Assembly: GCF_003130795.1 (NCBI RefSeq) | Contig: NZ_CP029352.1 | Span: 175,001-239,000 of the forward strand | Direction: 5' to 3' | DNA length: 64,000 nt | DNA from: Azospirillum thermophilum | Lineage (GTDB): Bacteria > Pseudomonadota > Alphaproteobacteria > Azospirillales > Azospirillaceae | In this document: positions 21,921 through 35,400 of the stretch, piece after piece | Position numbering within the stretch: the stretch's first letter is position 1 | Layout: each line of letters starts with the position of its first letter | Translations under genes and position numbers: made by a program | Notes under the pieces: model-generated | Databases searched by the model: none | Told to the model about the DNA's origin: nothing | Seen by the model: the letters and a program-made list of their open reading frames with translations, nothing else

Positions 21921-22361
21921 GTGCGTCCAACGATTGTCGAAATTCCTGAACAGAACACAGCGGTGGCGGTGCCAGCCCTGCAGGTGCTGTGGCCGAAATA
22001 TGATGCAGCGGAGATGGGCAGGATCATCGACACGATGTTGCGGCCGAATGGCTATCGCCTTGTCGGTATCGTTCCCAAAGAGGGCGAGCCAGCGGCGTGC
22101 GTCATGGGATTCCGCCTGCAGCATTCCCTATGGCTTGGAAAATCCCTCTATATCGTCGACATTGCTACGCTGCCGGATTGGCGAGGCCGAGGGTACGCCT
22201 CCCACATGCTGGACTGGGCGGCGAAGGAAGCCGAAAGGCTGGACTGCAACGCGCTGCACCTCGATTCCGGGGTCGGTCCGGACCGGAGCGACGCGCACCG
22301 ACTGTACATGGCGAAGCGGTACCGGATCGGCTGCCACCATTTCGTGCGCAAGCTGGGATAA
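21921..22361 (+). CDS. GNAT-family N-acetyltransferase
   Basis: 146 residues from a GTG start at 21921 (VRPTIVEIPEQNTAVAVPAL), chosen because a purine-rich site (agaggaaga) lies just upstream and the preceding in-frame codons are not protein-like. The acetyl-CoA-binding motif A reads VDIATLPDWRGRGYASHMLD, with the R/Q-x-x-G-x-G/A pattern in RGRGYA. Later LHLDSGVGPDRSDAHRLYM resembles the GNAT motif B region. The substrate is unknown. It stands alone between the nuclease fragment and the SapC gene. Confidence 0.85.
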   Translation: MRPTIVEIPEQNTAVAVPALQVLWPKYDAAEMGRIIDTMLRPNGYRLVGIVPKEGEPAACVMGFRLQHSLWLGKSLYIVDIATLPDWRGRGYASHMLDWAAKEAERLDCNALHLDSGVGPDRSDAHRLYMAKRYRIGCHHFVRKLG

Positions 22362-22572
22362 GTCCCAACTCCCCCATGGCGGACAGAGCCCGCCTCCATG
22401 TCGTGAACCTCCATGTCGAGAAAAGGAGAGCCGGCCGACAAGTCCGCTCCCGCCCCCCGACCTGAACTCTCCTCCGGATTGGCCGGCCATCCGCCGGCAC
22501 GGAGACGATCCGGCGCCGCACCAAGCACCAATTTCAACGGCGATTGATTTGGTCCTCCGAGGCTTCGGGCTA

Positions 22573-22588
22573 ATTTGCCCGCGCAAAT
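22573..22588. promoter_or_regulatory. Palindrome upstream of the SapC gene
   Basis: ATTTGC-CCGC-GCAAAT, a perfect inverted repeat ending 35 bases before the SapC start codon. It is a candidate operator for the SapC-TpsA-TpsB unit. The binding protein is unknown. Confidence 0.4.
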
Positions 22589-22623
22589 AAGGGGTATCCC
22601 CGCCGCCTCACCCAGGAAACCAC

Positions 22624-23345
22624 ATGCCGATCTCCATGTTCTACGAGCGTCCGGCCGCGCTGAATCGCGAGCAGCACGCCACCATCAAGCTGAAACCGAA
22701 CGGGATGGATTTCTCCTTTGCGGCTGGAGTGAACTCGGTTCCTCTCGCGGGTGTCGAGTTCGTCGAAGCGGCCCGCTCCTACCCGATCTTTTTCGTCGAG
22801 CCGCAGGGGGCGACGCCTTTCCGATCGCGCTGCTCGGCATGGCATCCGACGGGAACCGCTTCGTGGCCAAGGACGGGGGATGGCGCGACAGCTACATTCC
22901 GGCATTCGTCCGCCGCTATCCCTTCGTTCTCGCCGACGACAGCACCGTCTGTTTCGACGAGGCCTATCCGGGCTTCAACGAGGCGGACGGCGAGCCTCTG
23001 TTCGACGCCGAGGGCAAGGAAAGCCCCTTCCTCAGCCAGACCATCGCCTTCCTCGTCCAGTTCCAGGAGGAAATGCGCCGCACGCAGGAGTTCGCCAGGC
23101 AACTGGCCGACCTGAACCTGCTGAAGTCCTGGGCGATCCAGACCAACGGCGTGGACGGCCAGCCGCAAATCCTCGACGGCCTGTCGATCGTGGATGCGCG
23201 CAAGCTCGCCCAGCTTCCCGACGAGGCGGTGCTGTCGCTGTTCCGGTCGGGCGCGCTTGCCTGGATCCACGCGCATCTGCTGTCGCTCGGCACCGTTCCG
23301 GCGCTGACCGTTCCGGCCGTCGCTCCGGCGAACGCGGACGCATGA
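22624..23345 (+). pseudogene. sapC: SapC-family protein gene with a one-base frameshift
   Basis: Starts MPISMFYERPAALNREQHAT after a good aggaaa site. It runs in frame to YPIFFVEPQG, then continues one frame over as GDAFPIALLGMASDGNRFVA and SYIPAFVRRYPFVLADD to the end at 23345. Adding one G to the five-G run at 22806-22810 restores a 240-residue protein, about the usual length of SapC-family proteins. The family is named for a Campylobacter S-layer secretion gene; its function in alphaproteobacteria is not established. The gene ends 63 bases before the giant TpsA gene, so they are probably co-transcribed. The break may be a sequencing error. Confidence 0.8.
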
Positions 23346-23408
23346 TCCCGCAGGGCCGCCTCCGGGCGGCATGCGGACTCTGAAAAAAGACGCCCCAGGG
23401 AGACAACC

Positions 23409-26400
23409 ATGGTCAGGAAAGATCAACGGCGCGCGGCTGCGCCGCGCCACGGCGCATGCCATCTCGCGGCCTCCTGGCGGCGTGTCCTGATGCGCTCGAC
23501 GGCGTTGTGCCCGTTGATCATCCTGGCCATGGCGGCCGGGGGCCCGGCGCAGGCGCAACAGGCGCCCGCCAGCAACTTGATCGTTCCCGACGGACGGACC
23601 GCGACCCGGCTGGACGTCCAGGGGAGCAAAACCGACATCACCACCGGCACGGTGAACGCGGGGATCGGTTTCAACTCCTTCTCCCAGTTCCAGGTCGGGG
23701 CCGGCAACACCGCCAACCTGCATCTGGCCCCGGGGACGGACCATCTGGTCAACATCGTCCGGAACGGGCCGGCGGTCGTCGACGGCATCCTGAACGGCTA
23801 CCGCGAGGGCCGCATCGACGGTCATGTCGTGTTCGCCTCCCCCCAGGGATTCGTCGTCGGCGCGTCCGGCACGGTCAATGTCGGGGCGCTGACCGTGGTC
23901 ACCCCGCCGGCGGACTATCTCGACCGCGCGGTCGGTCCGAACGGGGCCGTCGATCCGGCGCTGGCCCAACAGCTCGTGACCGGCAGCACCCCCATCTCGC
24001 CCGGCGGGCTGGTCGCCGTCCGGGGCAAGATCAACGCGCCGGGCGGCGCACGCCTGAAGGGCAAGCGGGTCGAGGTCGCCGGCAGCGTGAAGACCGGCCC
24101 GCAGGCCGCGCTCGACCCGGCCTTCGTCGCGGCGGTCAACACGCAGGGGCTGGCCGCCGGTGCCGGCATCGTCGAGCGCAACGGCGCCATCGAGATCGTG
24201 GCCGAGGACGATGTGGCGCTGTCCGGCCATCTGGCCGCCGACGGCGGCACCGGCCCCGCCGGCGCCGTGCATGCCGCCCGCGAGGTCAAGATCACCGCCG
24301 GCCGGGACATCGCCGTCGCCGGGACGGCGGCGGTCACCGCCAACGCCAACCGCGACGGCGCCACCGGCGGGACGGTCAACCTCTACGCCAGGCGCGACAG
24401 CAAGGTCGAGGCCGGCGCCCGGATCGAGGCGAAGGGCGGCCGCGGCGGCCGCGGCGGCTTCATCGAGGTCAGCGCGGCGAAGACCTCCGAACTTGCAGGC
24501 GGCAGCTTCGACGCGTCGGCCGCCGGCGGAACGGCGGGCGCCGTCCTGTTCGATCCGGCCGACCTGACGGTGTCGCGCAGCATCGCCGTGGCCGGCGACG
24601 TCACCCTGACCGCCGACAACAGCATCGTCGTGGCGCCGGGGGTGACGATCTCCAGCCGGAACGCCGTCAACGGGCAGTCCGTCGGCAACTCCGGCACCAT
24701 CAGCCTCACGGCGCCCAATATCAGGGTCTCGGCGGGCGCCCTGCTGGACGCCTCCGCGAACAACGGCTTCGCCGGCGGCGACATCCGCCTGATCGCGCGC
24801 TCCGCCGGCGAGGCCCAGATGGGCCGGCTGACCAGCGCCACGAACATCTCGGTCGCCGGCACGCTGCGGGGCGCCAACATCACCCTGTCGGCCATCTCCA
24901 CCGTCAAGGTCGAGCACACCGACGGCAACCTCATGCTGAGCGGCGAGGCCATCGGCGGCGACATGCCCGGCCTGACCGCCGGCCTCCTGGCGGGTCAGGG
25001 CAGCGCCGGGGTGTCCATCCTGGGCGGCGCGGTCATCAGCGGCACCGGCAACGTGACGCTGGAGGCGGCCAACGTCGTGTCGGTCAAGGAGAAGGCGTAC
25101 AACGACGAAGGCTCGCCGGTGAACGTCACCGCACTGTACGGCGAGGCCATGGCGTCGGCCGAGACCCGCATCCGGGCCGGCGCCACCGTCGGCGCCGGCG
25201 GGACGCTGACGGTCCGCGCCGCCAACGCCGTGAACCTCACCGTCAAGGCGGTCAGCGAGTCCTCCAACGAGAGCAGCTACGTGGACGTCACGCTGGCCAT
25301 CGGGAAGGCCGACGTGCGCGCCAGCGCCGTGATCGACAGCGGGGCGTCGCTCAGCGCCGGCGCGCTGAACCTGCTGGCGCGGAACGACGGCTCCTTCTCC
25401 GTGGAATCGAACGCCAGGGCGTATGACAAGGGGTCGATCGGCATGGCCGCCGCCATGCAGTACATCGACACCGACGCGACCGCCCACCTCGGCGCCAGCC
25501 TGACCGGCGCCAGCACCGTGATCGTGGATGCCGCGACCACCATCAAGGGGCTTTCCACCTCCGCCGGCACGTCGGCCGGCACCAGCAGCCTGGGCATCTT
25601 CGGCACGCTCGGCGGCGACAAGGCGCGGGAGCGGATCAAGGGCAAGTTCGACCAGTTCCAGGACGCGAAGGACGCCGTCGGGACGGAGGGCGGCGACCTG
25701 TCGTCGCCGATCAAGCTTGGCTCTGCGATGGCCCTGACCGTGGCCAACCAGACCGTGCGGGCCGACATCGAGGCCGATCCCGGATACGCGGCCCCGTCGG
25801 TGGCGGCCAGCAAGGCGATCGCCGTGACCGGCCGGTTGACCGTCCAGGGAATCCACAACAAGGCGGACAGCGCGGCCGAGGCGAAGGGCAAGGACGTCAC
25901 GGCGACCCTCAGCGCCGGCATCGCGACCGGCCTCTACACCAACACCAACACCGCCATGGTCGGGCAGGGCGTTTCCCTGGCCGCCCCGGTCGTCGGCGTC
26001 GGTGCGGATACGGACCTGCCGCTGGCGGTGGACGTCGCCGACATCCTGACCTGGACCAAGTGGGACGATTTCGACACCATCAAGACCCGGGTGATGTCGC
26101 TTACCGACCTCCCGAAGATGCTGACGTCCTATGCCAGCGCGACGGCGCAGGGCAAGGCGGAGGTCAATGTCGGCGGCGCGGTCAACCTGTTCAGCCTCAC
26201 CAACAGGACCACCGCCTGGGTCGACGACGGCGCCCGGATCACCACCGCGCCGTTCACGTACGATCGGACCACCAGGCTGGAAACCGGCTGGGACGCCGCC
26301 ACCGGCGTTTCGACCTACCGGACGCTGACCTGGGCGGATACCGTCACGGTGCAGGCGCGGACCGCCGTCACCACGATCGACATCGGCGGCAACATCAGTC

Positions 26401-29400
26401 TGTCGCTGCAGGGCACCGGCGGCAACGAGGAGGGAGCCGCCGTCGGCGGCGCCACCAACATCGTCACCCACCGCACCACCACCAATGCCGGCATCGGCGC
26501 CGGCGTCGTGGTGGACACGCTGGGCGGCCTGTGGGTCAAGGCCGACACCACCAACTTCCTCCTGGCCGTCAGCCCGACGGCGGGGCGGGGCAGCGGCATC
26601 GGCGTCAACCTCATCCTCGGCCTGGTGACGGTCGGCGACGCCACCCATGCCAGCGTCAGCAGCGAGACGGACATCAGGGCCACCCGCGTGTACGTCGCGG
26701 CCGACCAGGCGATGAACGTCTGGAACGCCGCCGGCGCCTTCTCGATGAACAAGGAGGCGAGCGTCGGGGCTGCGGCCGCCGTCAACGTGCTGGCGACCGA
26801 CACGGTGGCGCTGGTCGGCGACAACGGCGTCTATGACCCGACCGAGCGCAGCGCCATGTCGTCCGGCCGCCGCATCCGCACCCAACAGCTGGACGTCCGG
26901 GCGCTCAGCGACGGCGTCTCCGGCGCGCTGGCCGTCGCGGGCACCGTCACCAAGAATTCCAACGGTTCGGGCAAACCGGAGGACGACAAGGCCGACGTCG
27001 AGAAGAAGAGCGGCATCGGCGACAAGATCAAGGGGCTGGCCACCAGCGTCAAGGACAAGCTCGTCGAGACCTTCCCGGGCGTGGTGCGGGTGGCGTCCGA
27101 GATATCGGCGGCCATTCCGTCCGACCCCGGCGGGGAGCCGAAGCCGTCGGACGCGCAGTTCGGGCTGGCCATCTCCGGCTCCGGCACGGTGCTGCTGTCG
27201 GCGATGAACACGCGGGCCTCCGTGGACGGGGCGCTGGTGGAGAAGGAGGAGCCCTGGCTGAAGACCAACGTCCAGGCCGTGAACAACTCCTTCCTGCTCA
27301 GCCTGGCCGGCGCCGGTGCGCTGACCTGGTCGAAAAGCACGTCGAGCCAGCTGAACGCGGCGGTCGCCGGCGCGATGGCGATGAGCCTCAGCGACAACCA
27401 CACCGACGCCGCCATCACCAATTCCCGGATCGAAAAAGCCGACTCGGTGCTCGTGCAGGCGCTGAACGGCGGCATGAACATCTCCATCGGTCTCGGCCTC
27501 GCGGTCAACAACTCCTCGGGCGAGAGCAACCTCAGCGGTGCCGGCTCCGTGTCGGTGTCGCTGGTGCGCGACACCGCCAGGGCCATCATCGACGGCTCGA
27601 CCATCACCGGCGACCCGGGCAACCACGCCAACATCGACGGCGCGCCGGGAGACTACGTGAACGTCACCGCCTACCAGCGGACCGACATCGGCGTCGGCGG
27701 CGGCGCCCTGTTCGCCGGCGGCAAGGCCGGGGCGGGGCTGGCCTTCACCCTGGCGATCGTGGGCGATGGCATCGACGCCTACGGCGACCCGCTGAACGCC
27801 GCGGAGGCCGCCATCCGCAGCAGCACGATCAGCGCCTTCGACAGCGTGACGGTGTCCGCGCTCGACGTGCGCCGGATCGGCGCGGGCGCCGCGATGGGCA
27901 GCGCCATCACGGAAAACTCGGCGGCGGGCGCCTTCGCCCACGTCGATTCCGCCGCCACCAACCTCGCCGAAATCCGCGAGTCCTCGGTCCAGGCGACCGG
28001 CGCCATCGCCGTCCTGGCCGACGGCACGGCGAGTGCTACGCTCGACCACGCGCTGGCGCAGGACGGCAAGCTGGCGACCAGCGCCGACGCCTTCGACTTC
28101 GCCGGGAAGACCGTCGACAAGAACGGGCTGGGATCGACCATCGTCAGCGTGGCCGGCGTGGTGCAGCAGGGCCAGAACAACGTCGGCCTCGCCTACGCCG
28201 GCACGTCGGTCCGCAACCGCCACAGCGCCTCCATCGTCACCTCCACGGTGACCTCCAGCGGCGGCGCCGTGACGGTGGATGCCCGCGACAGCACCCTGAT
28301 CGTGGCGGCCGGCATGGGGGCGGCGGTCGCCCAGGGCTCCTTCGCCGGGCTGGGCACCATGACCTTCAACCTGGTGCAGAACGAGACCACGGCGCGGATC
28401 GGTTCCGGGTTCACCGAACCGGGCGCCACGGTGGTGGCCGGCACCCAGGTGGCGGCCCGCGCCAAGGACGCGACGATCATCGCCTCGACCTCCGGCAATG
28501 TCGGCTACGGCGGGTCCATCGCGCTGGGCGGCGCCTTCTCGGTCAACGTCCTCGGCAGCGCGACGGTGGCCGAGATGGCGCGGACGATCGTCACGCCGGG
28601 CGCCGGGGGCCTGTCGGTCCTGGCGGATTCCAGCAGCCAGATCTGGGCGGCGGCGATCCAGGGCGCCTTCTCGAAGGAGACGGCGCTGTCCGGCTCCGGC
28701 ACGGGCAACAACATCTCCAACCGGCTGGAAGCGACCATCCGCGACGTCGTCGCCGACGCGCCGGCCGCGAACGCCACGGTCAAGGTCACCGACAGCTCGT
28801 CGATCCGTTCGGCGGCGGGGGCGGCGGCCTTCAGCCTGAACACGGCGGCGGTCGGCGCCGGGCTTGCCGTCAACCGGCTGGGCAACACGCTGGCGGCGAC
28901 GGTGCGCGGTCCCGACACCAATCTGGCCGTGCGCAACCTGCTGGTCGACGCCGAGACGCGCACCGAAATCACCACCGTGGCGGTCGGCGTCGCCGGCACG
29001 AACATGGCGGCAGTGGCCGGGTCCGTCGCCACCTCGATCCTCAACACGTCGGTGACGGCCGCGATCCGCGAGGGCGCCGTGGTGACGGCGGAGAACAACG
29101 TCGGGGTCACCGCCTCCTCCATCGACCGGCTGGACGCTTCGGGCGGCGGCGCCGGCGTGGCGTTGCAGTATTTCGGCATGGGCATCGGCACGGCGGTGAA
29201 CGTCGTCACCGGCAGCACCAAGGCAGTGATTGCGGAGGGCGCGACCGTCACCGGCAAGGGACAGGAGCCCGGTGACCTGCTGACGGTGTTCGACGGCGGG
29301 CTGACCACGGCGCTCGACCTGTCGAGGCTCGACAAGACGGCGGACACGGCGAGCCGGTACGCCGTGACAAAGATGGAGGGATCGACCAAGAAGGTCGGTG

Positions 29401-32400
29401 GCGTCGCCGTCAACGCGGTGTCGCTGCAGCAGGTGGGCAGCTCCGCCGGGAGCGTCGGGCTGGCCTTCAACCTGATCGGCTCGGCGGCGCTGGCCGCGTC
29501 GGTCAGCACCAACGTGCTGGCCGGCGAGACGCTGGCGCAGGTGGACGATTCCACGGTGCGCGGCAGCAACCTCGACGTGCTGGCCGGCAGCCAGACCTAC
29601 GCCGCCAGCATGGTCCAGGGCGTGGCCGGCGGTGCCGGATTCAGCGCGGCCGGCGCGATGCAGAGCACCGCCTTCAACCGCAAGACCAGCGCCACCGTCA
29701 CCAACAGCAACGTGGAGGTCGGCGGCGCGGCCGGCATCGGCGCCACCGCGGCGCAGGCGTCGGTGGCCTTCAACATGGGGGCCAGCGTCAGCCTGGGCGG
29801 CATCGCCGCCGGGGCCATCGTCACCGTCTTCGACGCCCTGACCGAGGCCTATGCCGGGGGGAGCCTCATCGCCGCCGACCGGATCGCCATCAACGCGACA
29901 AGCCGGAACGGCCTGACGGCCATGGGCGACACGCTGTCCATCGGCGGCATCGGCGTCGGCGGCACGCTCGCCGTGACCCACAGCACGAACCGCACGCACG
30001 CCTATGCCGACGCCAAGGACGGCAACGGCATGACGCTGAACGCCCGCAGCCTGGACATCCGCGCCGACGGCGACAACCACTTCCTGGTCCAGGCCGTGTC
30101 CGCGTCCGGCGGCGCGTCGGCGGTCGCGGCGATGGCGAGCGTCCTCTACGCCGGCAACGAGACGCGGGCCGGCCTCTACAACGCGTGGGTCTACGGCGCG
30201 GCGCCGAGTTCGGACGTGACGGTCAAGGCCCACGACACCCTGGACGTCAAGGCCTGGGCGGGGGCGCTGGCCGTGGGCGGCGGCAGCAGCGTCGGCGTCG
30301 GCGCCAACATCGTGGTCGGCAAGTCGGACGTGGCGGCCGAGATCGACGGGGCGACCCTGACCGACGGCATCGGTGCCGTCACCGTCACCGCCCAGTCGGA
30401 CCGCAGCGCCGACGTCATCACGCTGGGCGGCGCGCTGGACGTCGATGCGGGCATCGGCGGGTCGGCCGCCCTGGTCCTGTTCGGGCTGGGCAGCGCCGGC
30501 GATGCCTACAAGGTGCTGGACAAGGACGGGCAGGGCACGCTGACCAAGGCCGGCGGGCTGTCCGACACGACCGCCCTGACCACCAACAACCGCAGCCTGT
30601 CGGCGCAGGAAAAGGCCGACATCGACGCCCGCAGCCACCGCAACGTCGCCGCCGCCGTCACCTCCGGCAAGGCCAACACGACCAAGGCCCGCTTCGACAA
30701 CAGCACGCTGGTGGGCAGCGGCCTGTATGTTTCGGCCACGGACCGGACGAGCACCCGCAACATCGTCGGCGGCGTCGGCGTCGGCCTCTCCGTGGGCGTC
30801 GGCGGGGCCGTGGGCGTGACCCGCGTCTACAACGACGTCACCGCCCAATCGGTCGGCAGCAGCGTCCTGGCCACGACGGTCGACATCCGGGCGGGTGCGG
30901 GAAACCTGGGCGATCACGCCGTCGACGTGATCGGCATCGCCGGCGCCCTCGGGTCCGTGGCGCTGGGCGCGGCCTATGCCGACGCGGCGATCGACAACCG
31001 GGTCACCGCCAGCCTGGACGCCGCCACCGGCACCGGGGCGGGAGCCGTGTCCGTCGCGGCGGCCGACGACAGCACGGTGAGCAGCAAGACCTACGGCGCG
31101 CAGCTCGGCCTGACCGCGGCGGGCCTTTCCATCGCGCGGGCCGGCAAGGACAGCGCCGTCCAGGCCTCGGTCGGCGGCGGCAGCAGCCGGTCGGTCACCG
31201 GATTCAACACCCTGACCGTCGACGCCGGGGAGAGCGGGGCGGTCATCGCGGAGTCCATCGCGGCGGCGGGCGGCATCGGGCTCTCGGTCACCGGCTCGGC
31301 GGCCGAGGCGCGGGACCGCGGCAAGGTGGCGGCGCTGATCGCCGCCGACACCGCCGTCGTCACGGGCGGTGCGGTGAGCCTGCACGCCCATGCCGCGCCG
31401 GACGTCCGGTCCCACGCCATCGGCGCCAACCTGTCGAAGGTCGGCATGGGCGCGTCGGTCGCGTTGGCGTCGCTGGAGACGCAGGTGACCGCCGCGACCG
31501 GCGACCGCTCCACCATCACCACCCCCGGCGCGGTCACCATCGCCGCCTCCGCCGCACCGGTGAGCGGCCGGGACAGTGCCCACGCCGAGGCCTACGGCGG
31601 CGTCGGCGGGCTGCTGCTGGGCGCCAACGCGACGGACGCCACGGCCCGCAACAGCTCGGCCGTGCGGGCGACCACCGGCACCGGCTCGTCCATCACCCAC
31701 GGCGGCCTGTCGGTCACCGCGACGAACACGGCCGTCCAGACCGCGAAGGGGCTGGGCGTCACCGTCGGCGGCCTGCTGGCGCTGGGCGCCAACCTGTCCA
31801 CGGCGGAATCCGAGATGGTGACCGAGGTGACGCTCGGCACCGGCAGCTACCGCGCGGTGACCGGTGCCGACGGTGCGGTGCGGGCCGGGACGGCCGTCCT
31901 GCTGTCCGCCGTCGGCGCCAGCACCAGCATCGCGGAGTCCGTGGCCGGCACCGGCGGCCTGATCGCCGGGTCGGCCTCGGTCGCGACCGTCAAGGACGAC
32001 AGCCGGGCGCTGACGACCATCGCCGGGGGCAGCCGCAAGCCGGACGCGAGCCCGGCGACCCTCGTGGAGGGCAGCGGCGTCACCGCCGCCGCCGCCCACA
32101 CCGCCACCTACCGCGGCCACGCCAATTCGGTGCAGGCGGCCGTCGCGGGCATGAGCGGCTCGCTGGTCGAGAACACGCTGACCGCCGACGTCGGGGTCGT
32201 CCTCGGCGACAACGTGCGGCTCTACGCGACGCGCGACGCGATGGTGCTCGACTCCCGCGCCTCGGTGATCCAGAACAACCCGCTGGACCGCGACGGCACC
32301 CCCGTCAGCAACGCCGAGGGCGGAGCCGGCGGCGTCGTGACCGGGGCGGCGGTCGCCAGCCGCACGGCGCTGAACACCCAGTCCCGGGTCGAGGTCGGCC

Positions 32401-35400
32401 AGGGCGATGAGCTGTGGGCCTTCGGCGGCGCCGTCCTGAACGGCGGCAAGCCGCTGGACATCAACGCCTCCACCATTCTGTCGATCGCCGACCGGGCCAA
32501 GCTGGTCACCGGCGGCCTGATCCAGATGCCGGAGGTGTCCTCGACGCTGACTGGCAGCGTGAGCAACGCCGTCTCCATCGGTGCCGGGGCGCATCTGAAC
32601 GCCATCGGGAACATCGGCATCGGCGCCTATGTCGACGGCACCGTCACGGCAAGCGCGCTGGGCAAGACCTACGGCCTCGCGGGGGCGATCTCCGGCACGG
32701 CGAAGATCGGGCTGACCGCCAGCCAGTCGGTAGTTGTCGGCCCGGACGCCGACATCTGGTCGTGGGAGAACGCATCGCTGGCGGCCGGTGGGCGCGGCGA
32801 CGGCAGCACGGGCAACCGGCTGCACATCGCCGCCTACACCGACATCTACAACGGCACGCCGTTCGCGGTGAAGACGGACCCCTACGCCGAATCCGTGGTC
32901 TCCAGCCTCAACACGATGCTGCTGGACGAACGGTCGAAGGTGCGCGCGGTCCGCGACGTCCGCCTGACAGCGGATCAGGGCGACACGGACGTCTACGGGT
33001 CGGGCAACGGCACCAACCCCTGGCTCGACCTGTTCGGCCAGAAGATCAGCGATTCCAAGGCGCTGCTGACCGCCACCGCGCGGATGGCGCTGCGCGGAGT
33101 CGTCGATGCGGGTGTCCTCTACGACCAGTCGCTGGTGATCGACGAGGCTCCCAACGATCCGACCCGCGTGGTCCTGACGAACGGCACCAACGGCTGGCAG
33201 GCTTTCGCCACCAGCGGCGGCGTGGTCGACACCGACCTGCGCCAGAGGCTTCAGGCGTTCCTCACCGCGAACCCGGGTCAGGCCGCGTTCTACGACCACC
33301 TGCTGGCCGGCCTTCCCGCGGATCAGCCCTATCGGGCCGTCGTGGTGTCCGGCCTGCGCGCGGCTCCCGGCAACATCGTGCTTCGCACCTCCGCCATGAG
33401 CGACGAAAGCCGGGCGACGTTGACCGCGCACGGCGCGCCGAGCATCCGCATCGTCAACAACAGCCGGCACAACCTGCTGCTCGACGGCGTCCACATCGCC
33501 GACGGCAGCGGCGGGCAGGTGCTGTTCGCCGGCCCTCTGCGGCGGACCGGCGCGCCGGCCGGCCTGACCATCGTGGAGGATGGCAAGAACCAGCTTCCCT
33601 CCGTCACCATCCTCAACACCTACGACAGGACCGACGCGGCGCCGCTGCTGGGCCTGCTGGGCTCCGTCTCCAACGCGCACGGCGCCGTCACGCTGGAGAA
33701 CAAGTCCGGCGACATCCTCCAGATGGGCGGCATGTCCGCCCTGTCGCTTTCCGTCAGCGCGCCGCGGGGCAGCTTCACGCAGCGCGTGGACGGGATCTAC
33801 CAGCTCGGCGGGGTCAATCTCACCCAGGTCGTGGCCACGGACCTTGCGAACGTCGGCGACCTCGCCAACCTCACCCGGAGCCTGAGCATCCTCTACCAGT
33901 CGAGCGCCAGCCGCGCGCTGGACACGCCGGCCTTCCTGGCGGGGAGCGGGCTCGTCACGGCCGGAAAGGTCGCGATCGTCGCCGACATCATCGACGTGGC
34001 CGGACGCATCGTCAGCCAGCAGACCTACAACTACGCCGTCCAGTTCGACCGGAACGACTCTGCTCTGATGGCGACCATGAACGCCGCCCGGTCCGCGTGG
34101 CTGGCGGGAACGGGTCCGCGCTACACCGACATCACGGGCACGGTGCTGAACGGTGCGGCACTCGCCACGGCGCAGTACGACGCGGCCAGCGACCGTATCC
34201 TGCTCAAGGACATCGTGTCCTCGACCCGGTCCGGCGGGCTTCCGACGGCGAACAGCGTGAGCACGCCGGGCGGTACGGTCAGGACCGTGTCACTGGTCGG
34301 CGGCGGCAGCGTCTATCTGGAAGGCAAGATCGTCAACACGTTGGGTTCGACCTTCGGCCCGTCCGGCATCGAGGTGCAGGCCGGTTACGGCAACCTCGAG
34401 GTGCGGAACACCACCGGCCGTGAGCTGGTCCTGGGCGGCATCGACGTTGGGGGCGCCAGCACCGGCCGGGTGACCCTGGTCGACAGGCTGAAGACCGACC
34501 AGCAGGGGCGCCCCCTGATCTCGATGTACGAATTCACCGCGGGCCAGGGACGAACCGACTATGTCGGCTATGACCCGGCCCGGCTGACCCCGGTCCCGGT
34601 GGCGGGCGACACGCAGCAGACCCGCAACCTCGTCTACAACCCGATGGCGGGGGCGGGCTTCCATTACACGTATTCCGCCGTCGCGGAGGTCTACCGGAGC
34701 GGGCCGGAACTCAACGACGCCTCCGTCCGCTGGGTCTCGCCCTGGACGAAGACCTTCGGCCCGGACCTGGCGGTGTTCACCGATCCCCTCGGCAACAGCG
34801 CGTCGGCCCTCAGCCAGACGCATCGCACGCCCGGCAACGGCGTGGACCCGATCAAATATGGTCTGGTCGACCTGCAATTCTGGCGGCGCGTCGGCGCGGA
34901 CGCGCCGATCAACATCCGCTTCACCGGCAACGCCGCCGGCAACGTCACGATCAACTCCGACGCCAACCTGATCGTCGGCGGCGACATCCGGAACGGCGGC
35001 GGCACCACCGCGCTGTCCTCCTCGCTCGGCAACGTCACCAGCATCAACAACGCGACGATCACGTCGCAGGCGCTCGCCATCACGGCGGAGAAAGGCGTCG
35101 GCCTGCCGGGCGCGGCGCTGACCGTGGAACTGACCGGGAACCGGCTGTCCGCCGTCGCTCGCGAGGGCGACATCGACCTGACCGTCAAGGCCGCCAGCCT
35201 GTCCGCGCAGATCGACGCCCAGACGGGCAATGTCCGCCTGACCAGCAACGGCGAGATCACCGGCCACGACCGCGCCGCCAGCGGCTGGGGCTATGACATC
35301 CACGGCCGCGCGGTTTCGCTCACCACCACCGGCGGCGGCATCGGCACGGGCGCAGCACCGCTCGCCCTGCTGGCGACGGAGCGTCTGGACGCCAGGGCGA

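Noticed and set aside
22779..33680. A 3633-residue open frame antisense to the TpsA gene
   Set aside because: It is the mirror of a GC-rich, Gly/Ala/Thr-coding gene, in which the antisense frame rarely makes stops. The translation is a low-complexity Arg/Gly/Asp/His string without domains or a ribosome-binding site.
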